This document shows, in pieces, positions 56,862 to 64,000 of a stretch of 64,000 nucleotides of DNA (position 1 is its first letter; each line of letters opens with the position of its first letter). Made by a program: the position numbers and the translations under genes. The notes below the pieces were generated by a model. That model searched no databases. It saw nothing but the letters and a program-made list of their open reading frames with translations, and had not been told where the DNA came from. The stretch is from contig JAKBLB010000004.1 in NCBI GenBank assembly GCA_021832305.1, positions 59,675-123,674 on the forward strand, written 5' to 3'. The stretch is from Pseudomonadota bacterium (GTDB taxonomy: Bacteria; Pseudomonadota; Gammaproteobacteria; Burkholderiales; Ferrovaceae).

Positions 56862-57883
56862 GCCGCGAGCTCCTCGGCAACCGGAGGTTCCTCGTAACAC
56901 AGGGTGGGGCTGTAAAGAGCGTGTCTCTCGAAAAACTCGGTGACTGCATGGCGTTGCCCTCCGATGTCCTGGAGTCGGTTCATGGCATGCCGGAAATTGG
57001 CGGAATTCGCCAGTCCGCGGGTATACCAACTGATATGCTTGCGCGCCACGCGCACGCCTAACTCGGTTCCGTAGAAGTGATAGAGGTCTTCCAGGTGCAT
57101 CAGCAGGACCTGGTGAATTTCGAGGACGCCGGGAGGGGGTAACAGGGTCCCGGTGTCGAGGTAATGCTGAATTTCCCGGAAGATCCAGGGACGTCCCTGA
57201 GCCGCCCGGCCGATCATGATTCCATCGGCGCCGGTTTGATGGAGCACGGTCCGGGCCTTTTGGGGGCTGGTGATGTCGCCATTGGCGATGACGGGAATCG
57301 TTACGGCAGCTTTTACGGCGGTGATGGTGTCGTATTCGGCGTCACCAGAGTAGCCGCAGGCCCGTGTCCGGCCATGAATGGCCAGGGACTGGATCCCAAA
57401 ATCCTGCGCCAGTCGCGCCACACTCAGAGCATTGCGATGTTCGCGGTCCCACCCTGTCCGGATCTTGAGGGTGACGGGGACCGGCACGGCGGAGACCACC
57501 GCTTCGAGAATGCGCGCCACCAGAGGTTCATCCTGGAGCAGAGCCGAACCCGCCATGACATTGCATACTTTTTTGGCGGGGCACCCCATGTTGATGTCGA
57601 TGATCTGAGCCCCCTGATCGACATTGTAGCGAGCGGCCTCGGCCATCATGCGCGGGTCGGCCCCGGCAATCTGTACGGTGCGGGGCTCCACTTCCCCGTC
57701 ATGGTTGGCCCGGCGGCGAGTTTTTTCAGAACCCCAGAGCAGGGAATTGGAAGAAACCATCTCCGACACGGCCAGACCAGCACCCATCAATTTGCACAAT
57801 TGGCGGAATGGACGGTCGGTCACGCCTGCCATGGGGGCGACCACGAGGGCATTTTTGAGCCGATAAGGTCCGATCTGCATCAC
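56858..57883 (-). CDS. dusB: tRNA-dihydrouridine synthase B
   Basis: APMAGVTDRPFRQLC; NMGCPAKKVCNVMAGSALL; IHGRTRACGYSG. Confidence 0.95.
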   Translation of the reverse strand: MMQIGPYRLKNALVVAPMAGVTDRPFRQLCKLMGAGLAVSEMVSSNSLLWGSEKTRRRANHDGEVEPRTVQIAGADPRMMAEAARYNVDQGAQIIDINMGCPAKKVCNVMAGSALLQDEPLVARILEAVVSAVPVPVTLKIRTGWDREHRNALSVARLAQDFGIQSLAIHGRTRACGYSGDAEYDTITAVKAAVTIPVIANGDITSPQKARTVLHQTGADGIMIGRAAQGRPWIFREIQHYLDTGTLLPPPGVLEIHQVLLMHLEDLYHFYGTELGVRVARKHISWYTRGLANSANFRHAMNRLQDIGGQRHAVTEFFERHALYSPTLCYEEPPVAEELAA

Positions 57884-57933
57884 GCGGGTTCGATGGGGGG
57901 TGGAAAAGCCGCCATTATACCCCTGCCATGGTT

Positions 57934-60651
57934 TTAGTGGGCTTCATCCCAGTTCTTTCCTGTCCCCACCTCTACGCTCAAGGGCACCTGAAGGGAGGCA
58001 ACCCCTTCCATGAGGCGGATGAGGTGGGGACGCAACCGGGAAACTTCATCCTCGGGGACTTCCAGGATCAATTCGTCGTGAACTTGCAGGATCAGACGGC
58101 TCTGGCTCCGGGTTTCATCCAGCCAGCCCTGTACCGCCAGCATGGCGCGTTTGATCAGATCGGCAGCCGTGCCCTGAAGAGGGGCATTGATGGCGGCCCG
58201 CTCCGCAGCCTGACGCCGGCCGGCCCCTGAGTTTTTGAGTTCAGGAAGGAACAGGCGGCGTCCGAAAAGAGTTTCCACATACCCTTTTTCCCGCGCCTGC
58301 TGGCGAGTTTTCTCCATATACAGGGCCACCCCGGGGTAGCGTTGAAAATAGCGTTCCATGTAATGTTGCGCGGCGGAACGGGTGAGATTGAGTTGCCGGG
58401 CCAGACCGAAGGCCGACATCCCGTAGATCAGTCCGAAGTTGATGGCTTTGGCGGCGCGGCGCTGATCTGCAGTGACCTGATCCACCGCCACGGCAAAGAG
58501 TTCGGCGGCGGTGGATCGGTGTACGTCCAGGCCCTGGGCAAAGGCGTTCAGCAGTCCGGGGTCCTCGGACAGATGGGCCATGAGGCGCAATTCGATCTGG
58601 GAATAATCCGCCGCCATGAGGACATGGCCGGGAGGAGCGATGAACGCTGCCCGGACGCGTCGCCCGGCGGCCGTGCGAATGGGAATGTTTTGTAAATTGG
58701 GGTCGCTGCTGGAGATGCGTCCGGTGACCGCCACCGCCTGGGCAAAATGGGTATGCACTCGCCCCGTTTCGAGGTTGATCCGTTTGGGCAGTGCATCGGT
58801 GTAGGTGGACTTGAGTTTGGCCAGGGTTCGGTAGTCCAGAAGCAACTTGGGAAGGGGAAAGTCGAGGGCCAGTTGTTCCAGCACACTTTCATCGGTGGAG
58901 GGCTGCCCTCCGGGCGTCTTCCTGAGAACCGGCAGTCCAAGAGTTTCGAACAACAGGGTTTGAACCTGTTTGGGGGAGTTGAGATTGAAGGGTTGTCCTG
59001 CCAGGACATGGGCCTGACTTTCGAGCGCGCTGAGTTGACCGGATAACTCGGTACTCTGCTGGTTCAGAACGGCCGCATCCAGAAGTACCCCGTACCGCTC
59101 CATGCGCCACAGGACTTGCTGAATCGGCAGTTCCAGTGTTTCATACAACTCGAGGAGGCGGGGTTCGGTGCAGAGTTGGGGGTACAGGACCTTGTGTACC
59201 GCCAGGGTGACTTCTGCATCCTCAGCGGCATAGATCGTGGCTTGGTCCAGCGCGACCTGTTCGAAGCCGATGGCGTTGGCCCCCTTGCCGGTCACCGTCT
59301 CATAGGACAGGGTCTCTCGTCCCAGGTGGCGGCGTGCCAGACTTTCCAGGCCGTGGGGTTGGTGTGCCTCGAGCAGGTAGGACTGAAGCAGGGTATCGTG
59401 GCGGATGCCACGCAGGGCGATACCGTGATTGGCCAGAATGTGGGTGTCATACTTCAAATGTTGTCCCACCTTGGCCGCTGCCGGGTTTTCGAGCCAGGGG
59501 CGCAAACGCTGGAGGGTTTCTTCGAAAGGAAGCTGGGGAGAGGCGCCCAGGGTCCGGTGGGCCAGGGGCAGATAGGCGGCGTGCAGGCCGTCGCAGCAGA
59601 AGGAAAGTCCCACCAGGGTGTCCTGCAGCGGGTCGAGCCCCGTGGTTTCCGTATCGAGAGCGGTCAGGTCTGCCTGTTCCAGTTGGGTCAGCCAGTACTC
59701 CAGTTGCGTGGAAGTCAACAGGGTTTCGTAATGCAACTCCGGGGGTGGGGTGGGGGTGGGAGGCGGAGCGAGGGGCACAGGGCTGGCCGGTGCCGAATTT
59801 TTCCAGCGTTTGAGGTCATAGCGTTCTGCCAGGACTGCCAACGCAGCGTCATCGGGCGCATGCCACACCAGGGTTTCCGGAGATTCGGAGAGTTGGACGC
59901 TGGATTTGAGGGTGATCAGAAAGCGGGCTTGGGGCAACCAATCGAGACTGTGCCGCAGATGATTGCCGACGACGCCGCCGATTTCGTCGGAACGGGCCAT
60001 CAGGTCGTCCAATGTGCCGAACTGCTGGATCCATTTGGCTGCGGTTTTTGGGCCAACTTTGGGAACACCGGGAACATTGTCTGCCGTATCGCCCACCAGG
60101 GTCAGGTAATCTACGAACTGGGTGGGTGCCACTCCATACTTTTCGGTGGCTCGGACCACGTCCAGGCGTTCGTTGGAGAGGGTGTTGATCAGGGTGACCC
60201 CATCCGTCAGTAACTGGACCAGATCCTTGTCGCCACTGGAGATGGTGACCTTCCAGCCTAACATTCGGGCTTGGTGGGTGAGGGTGGCAATGACATCGTC
60301 CGCCTCTACCCCCGATTCCTGGAGGAGGGGCCAGCCCAGGGCGCGAATGGCCTGGTGCAGGGGTGCGATCTGACCGACCAGGTCGGCCGGCATGGCGGGG
60401 CGCTGTGCCTTGTAGTCAGGAAAGGCCTGATGGCGGAAGGTGGGACCGGGGGCATCGAACACGCAGGCCACATGATCCGGCTTATAATCCTCCTTCAGTC
60501 GGGCCAGCATGTTCAGTACGCCGTACAACGCGCCGGTGGGTTCTCCATGGCGGTTGCGCAAGTCGGGCAAGGCATGAAAGGCGCGGTAAAGGTACGATGA
60601 CCCGTCCACCAGCACCAGATGGGGGCGTTTTTCTTCACTCATGGATGACAT
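57934..60651 (-). CDS. polA: DNA polymerase I
   Basis: 5' exonuclease, 3' exonuclease ([10 protein letters not shown]) and polymerase ([34 protein letters not shown]) motifs. Confidence 0.97.
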   Translation of the reverse strand: MSSMSEEKRPHLVLVDGSSYLYRAFHALPDLRNRHGEPTGALYGVLNMLARLKEDYKPDHVACVFDAPGPTFRHQAFPDYKAQRPAMPADLVGQIAPLHQAIRALGWPLLQESGVEADDVIATLTHQARMLGWKVTISSGDKDLVQLLTDGVTLINTLSNERLDVVRATEKYGVAPTQFVDYLTLVGDTADNVPGVPKVGPKTAAKWIQQFGTLDDLMARSDEIGGVVGNHLRHSLDWLPQARFLITLKSSVQLSESPETLVWHAPDDAALAVLAERYDLKRWKNSAPASPVPLAPPPTPTPPPELHYETLLTSTQLEYWLTQLEQADLTALDTETTGLDPLQDTLVGLSFCCDGLHAAYLPLAHRTLGASPQLPFEETLQRLRPWLENPAAAKVGQHLKYDTHILANHGIALRGIRHDTLLQSYLLEAHQPHGLESLARRHLGRETLSYETVTGKGANAIGFEQVALDQATIYAAEDAEVTLAVHKVLYPQLCTEPRLLELYETLELPIQQVLWRMERYGVLLDAAVLNQQSTELSGQLSALESQAHVLAGQPFNLNSPKQVQTLLFETLGLPVLRKTPGGQPSTDESVLEQLALDFPLPKLLLDYRTLAKLKSTYTDALPKRINLETGRVHTHFAQAVAVTGRISSSDPNLQNIPIRTAAGRRVRAAFIAPPGHVLMAADYSQIELRLMAHLSEDPGLLNAFAQGLDVHRSTAAELFAVAVDQVTADQRRAAKAINFGLIYGMSAFGLARQLNLTRSAAQHYMERYFQRYPGVALYMEKTRQQAREKGYVETLFGRRLFLPELKNSGAGRRQAAERAAINAPLQGTAADLIKRAMLAVQGWLDETRSQSRLILQVHDELILEVPEDEVSRLRPHLIRLMEGVASLQVPLSVEVGTGKNWDEAH

Positions 60652-60652
60652 T

Positions 60653-61579
60653 ATGGCAGAACAGACCCTATCCCATTCTTCTTTCGATCCCGAGCGGTTG
60701 AAAGCTTACCTGATGGATCTGCAGGAACGCATCGTCATGGCTTTGGAAAGAACCGATGGCCATACGTTCCGACGGGATGCCTGGACTCGGCCGGAGGGCG
60801 GGGGAGGACTGAGTGCGCTCGTGGAAGAAGGGGCTCTTTTCGAGCGCGGGGGGGTGAACTTCTCCCATGTCATGGGCCCCGGCTTGCCGCCCTCGGCCAG
60901 CGCCCATCGCCCCGAGTTGGCCGGACGCCGCTTCGAGGCCATGGGGGTCTCCCTGGTACTGCACCCCCGCAACCCTTATGTCCCTACCGTCCACATGAAC
61001 ATCCGCTTCTTTGCCGCCTTTGCCGAGGATGCTGCGCCGGTCTGGTGGTTCGGGGGGGGCATGGATCTCACGCCTTATTACGGTTTCGAGGAAGATGCCC
61101 GTCATTTTCATCAAACCTGTCATGCCGCCCTGGCTCCCTTCGGGACCGATTACTATCCCCGGTTCAAACATTGGTGCGACGAGTACTTCTTTCTCAAACA
61201 TCGGCAGGAACCGCGCGGCGTGGGCGGCATTTTCTTCGATGACTTCAACGAGTTGCCCCTGCCCCAGGCCGAGGCCCTCTGGCGCAGTGTGGGCGATCAT
61301 TTTCTGGCGGCCTATCTGCCCCTCGTCGAACGTCGCCGTTCCCTGCCCTACGGCGATCGGGAAAGAGATTTTCAAGCCTATCGGCGGGGGCGTTATGTGG
61401 AATTCAATCTGGTCTATGATCGAGGGACGCTATTTGGCCTTCAGTCCGGGGGGCGTACCGAGTCGATCCTGATGTCCTTGCCCCCGATCGTGCGCTGGCG
61501 TTACGACTGGCATCCCGAAGCGGGGTCGCCCGAAGCCGCGTTACTCGAACGATTCATCAACGGGCGGGAGTGGTTGTGA
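60653..61579 (+). CDS. hemF: Oxygen-dependent coproporphyrinogen III oxidase
   Basis: [59 protein letters not shown] at 60641 also possible. Confidence 0.96.
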   Translation: MAEQTLSHSSFDPERLKAYLMDLQERIVMALERTDGHTFRRDAWTRPEGGGGLSALVEEGALFERGGVNFSHVMGPGLPPSASAHRPELAGRRFEAMGVSLVLHPRNPYVPTVHMNIRFFAAFAEDAAPVWWFGGGMDLTPYYGFEEDARHFHQTCHAALAPFGTDYYPRFKHWCDEYFFLKHRQEPRGVGGIFFDDFNELPLPQAEALWRSVGDHFLAAYLPLVERRRSLPYGDRERDFQAYRRGRYVEFNLVYDRGTLFGLQSGGRTESILMSLPPIVRWRYDWHPEAGSPEAALLERFINGREWL

Positions 61580-61601
61580 GGTCGGGACGTTTTTGCCGCC
61601 C

Positions 61602-62525
61602 ATGGTAACGTTCCTGCAACAGGTGCTCAATGGCCTGACACTGGGGTGCATCTATGCCCTGGTTGCCTTGGGGTACACCCTGGTATACGGGATACTTGAA
61701 CTGATCAACTTTGCCCATGGGGATCTGGTCATGATCGGCGCCCTGGTTTCCCTTTCCCTGGTACGTACCTTGCAGGGATGGGGCGCACCCCTCCCCGTGG
61801 CTCTGGCAGGAGGACTCGCGGGGGCCATGGGGGCCTGCGTGTTGCTGGGGATGGCGCTGGAACGGTTGGCCTATCGTCCCCTGCGCCATGCGCCCAAACT
61901 GGCTCCCTTGATCACGGCCATCGGAATGTCGATGGTGCTGGAACAGAGTTCGGCCCTGCTCTGGGGACGTGGCTATCGTTCTTTTCCAGATTTGGGGTTG
62001 ACCCATTCCCTGGCGCTGGGGGGCGTGCTCATCAGTCCTCTTCAGGGAGTGATCGTGCTGGGAAGTCTCGGGCTGTTGGGCGGACTGCTTTGGCTTATCC
62101 AGCGCTCGGCGCTTGGGCGTGCCATGCGTGCGACGGCGCAAAATCCCATGGCTGCCCAGTTGCTGGGGATAGACACGGAACGGATGATTACCCTGGCTTT
62201 TGTGATTGGCGCTGCGCTTGCCGCCGTTGCCGGGTTGATGGTGGGGGCCTACTATCAGGTGGCCCACTACACCATGGGATTCATGCTGGGACTCAAGGCG
62301 TTTACGGCGGCCGTACTGGGGGGGATCGGCAACTTGTCCGGCGCGGTGCTGGGCGGGATTCTGCTGGGCTTGCTGGAAGCCTTGGGGGCCGGCTATCTGG
62401 GGGATTGGACGGGAAATCTGTTTGGCAGCAACTACAAGGATGTTTTTTCCTTTGCCACCCTGATCCTGGTTCTGCTGTTTCACCCTTCCGGTCTGTTGGG
62501 GCGCCATGCCCCGGAAAAGGTATGA
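61602..62525 (+). CDS. livH: Branched-chain amino acid-type ABC transporter permease
   Basis: GYTLVYGILELINFAHGDLVMIGA; KAFTAAVLGGIGNLSGAVLGG; ATG 61602 preferred over TTG 61593. Confidence 0.9.
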   Translation: MVTFLQQVLNGLTLGCIYALVALGYTLVYGILELINFAHGDLVMIGALVSLSLVRTLQGWGAPLPVALAGGLAGAMGACVLLGMALERLAYRPLRHAPKLAPLITAIGMSMVLEQSSALLWGRGYRSFPDLGLTHSLALGGVLISPLQGVIVLGSLGLLGGLLWLIQRSALGRAMRATAQNPMAAQLLGIDTERMITLAFVIGAALAAVAGLMVGAYYQVAHYTMGFMLGLKAFTAAVLGGIGNLSGAVLGGILLGLLEALGAGYLGDWTGNLFGSNYKDVFSFATLILVLLFHPSGLLGRHAPEKV

Positions 62526-63568
62526 TTGTCCCCCTCACTCGTTTCAGGCCCCTGTGGATGTTCCTGGGCATCCTGCTCTTGCCCTGGGTGATTGAAGGAC
62601 TGCTGGGGCGGGGTTGGGTGCGTATCCTGGATTTTGCCCTGCTGTCCGTCTTGCTGGCCGTTGGTCTCAACATCGTGGTGGGCTATGCTGGTCTTCTGGA
62701 CCTGGGGTTCATCGCCTTCTTCGGAGTGGGGGCTTATGCCTATGCCCTGTTGGCATCGCCCCAGTTTGGGCTGCATTGGCCTCTTTGGGCCATCCTGCCC
62801 ACGGGGGTTCTGGTGGCGGCCAGTTTTGGCGTGGCGCTGGGTTGGCCGACTCTGGGTCTGCGCGGAGATTATCTGGCCATCGTGACCATGGGTTTTGGCG
62901 AGATCATCCGGGTTTTTCTCAACAATCTGACTGCGCCGGTCAATATCACCAACGGTCCGCAGGGAATTACGATGATCGATGCCCTCCATCTGGGGACCTG
63001 GTCCTTTGCCCGTCCCCATCGGGTGCTGGGCATCCCGTTGCCTGCCTTGGTGGGAACCTATTACCTGTTTCTTCTGTTCGTCCTGCTGGCGCTCTTTCTT
63101 TCCCGGCGGTTGGAATATTCCAGGATTGGACGAGCCTGGATGGCCATTCGCGAAGACGAGATTGCGGCGGCCAGCATGGGGCTGGATACGCGCCGCCTCA
63201 AATTGCTGGCCTATGCGCTGGGGGCCGTCTTTGGGGGCGTGGCGGGGGGGCTGTTTGCAGGATTTCAGGGTTTCGTCAGCCCGGAGAGTTTTACCTTGCA
63301 GGAATCCGTCATGATCCTGTGTATGGTGGTACTGGGCGGGATGGGTAACCTGCGCGGCGTCGTGGCAGGTGCCCTTCTGCTCGCTTTTCTGCCCGAGGTG
63401 CTGCGGCCCCTGGGGGGATGGCAACAGCACTGGTTTCATCGCGTCCTGATCGATCCCTCCACTCTGCGCCTGCTCCTCTTCGGGGTTACCCTGGTCGTCC
63501 TGATGCGCTGGCGCCCTGAAGGACTATTCCCGTCCCGGGCTCGGGCACGGGAATGGCATACGTCATGA
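62522..63568 (+). CDS. livM: Branched-chain amino acid-type ABC transporter permease
   Basis: VGLNIVVGYAGLLDLGFIAFFGVGAYAYALL; LRGDYLAIVTMGFGEIIRVFLNN; MVVLGGMGNLRGVVAGALLL; ATG 62522. Confidence 0.9.
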   Translation: MIVPLTRFRPLWMFLGILLLPWVIEGLLGRGWVRILDFALLSVLLAVGLNIVVGYAGLLDLGFIAFFGVGAYAYALLASPQFGLHWPLWAILPTGVLVAASFGVALGWPTLGLRGDYLAIVTMGFGEIIRVFLNNLTAPVNITNGPQGITMIDALHLGTWSFARPHRVLGIPLPALVGTYYLFLLFVLLALFLSRRLEYSRIGRAWMAIREDEIAAASMGLDTRRLKLLAYALGAVFGGVAGGLFAGFQGFVSPESFTLQESVMILCMVVLGGMGNLRGVVAGALLLAFLPEVLRPLGGWQQHWFHRVLIDPSTLRLLLFGVTLVVLMRWRPEGLFPSRARAREWHTS

Positions 63569-64000
63569 GTCTGCTGGAAGCAAGGGGTATCAGCAAACAC
63601 TTTGGAGGGATTCAGGCGTTGCAAGACGTTTCACTGACGGTCGAGCCAGCCAGTATCGTGGGCTTGATCGGTCCGAATGGCGCCGGAAAAACCACCTTTT
63701 TCAACGTACTGACCGGGGTCTACATGCCCGATGGGGGGATGTTGACCTTTGCCGGTCAACCTTTGCCCGCAGGTCAGCCCCATCGGGTCGCCCGAGCGGG
63801 CCTGGTGCGTACTTTCCAGAACATTCGGGTGTTTCCCCAGATGAGTGCCTTGGAAAACGTCATGGTGGGGTTTCATGGGCGGACGCACAGCGGATTGCTG
63901 GGCGCCTGGTTCAACGGCCCGGCCGTGCGGCGCGAAGAGCGGGAGATTCGGGAAGGGGCTCAGGAATTGTTGAAATGGGTGGGGTTGCAGGAAATGGCGC
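63565..64000 (+). CDS. livG: Branched-chain amino acid-type ABC transporter ATPase, 3' truncated by window end
   Basis: MSLLEARGISKHFGGIQALQDVSLTVEPASIVGLIGPNGAGKTTFFNVLTGVY; LVRTFQNIRVFPQMSALENVMVG. Confidence 0.92.
   Translation, partial: MSLLEARGISKHFGGIQALQDVSLTVEPASIVGLIGPNGAGKTTFFNVLTGVYMPDGGMLTFAGQPLPAGQPHRVARAGLVRTFQNIRVFPQMSALENVMVGFHGRTHSGLLGAWFNGPAVRREEREIREGAQELLKWVGLQEMA

Noticed and set aside
59116-60213. 365-aa plus-strand ORF
   Set aside because: Antisense shadow of polA; no recognisable domain.
61778-62521. ORF-track start of the 596-aa ORF (61778..63568)
   Set aside because: 5' part is an out-of-frame read-through of livH; the real LivM start is ATG 62522.
1-64000. CRISPR arrays, rRNA/tRNA genes, transposons, prophage
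   Set aside because: No repeat-spacer pattern, tRNA-like sequence, transposase or phage motif noticed by eye; a tRNAscan/CRISPR-finder run would be decisive.

Overview
This 64 kb chromosomal window is densely coding. I saw no rRNA, tRNA, CRISPR array or transposase. Gene order and families look betaproteobacterial: uppS-cdsA-dxr-rseP-bamA-skp-lpxD-fabZ-lpxA-lpxB-rnhB, holA/lptE/leuS, thrB/DUF2782/tsaC, purD/purH/fis/dusB/polA, hemF, livHMG. The respiratory inventory (HiPIP, Alternative Complex III, many c-type cytochromes, C-family oxidase) suggests a chemolithotroph, possibly an acidophilic iron oxidiser; that is inference only. Two regions are unusual. (1) 12.4-16.4 kb: a three-gene formyl-CoA/C1 cassette with an oxalyl-CoA decarboxylase/2-hydroxyacyl-CoA lyase-like TPP enzyme, a formyl-CoA transferase and a stand-alone ALDH1L1-type formyltransferase. 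(2) 22.7-50.9 kb: a respiratory island with two diheme cytochromes, HiPIP, an ACIII with split ActB, and a divergent cbb3-like oxidase. The oxidase keeps the active-site Tyr-His pair but has no heme-bearing CcoP next to it. The island also has two stand-alone mini heme-copper-oxidase proteins that align with the C-terminal helices of the local CcoN, two proteins with the FGE fold lacking the catalytic Cys pair, a fused membrane/spermidine-synthase-like protein, three unlisted micro-ORFs of 34-42 aa, and several dyad or promoter signals. All homology calls come from reading motifs by eye; no database search was run.
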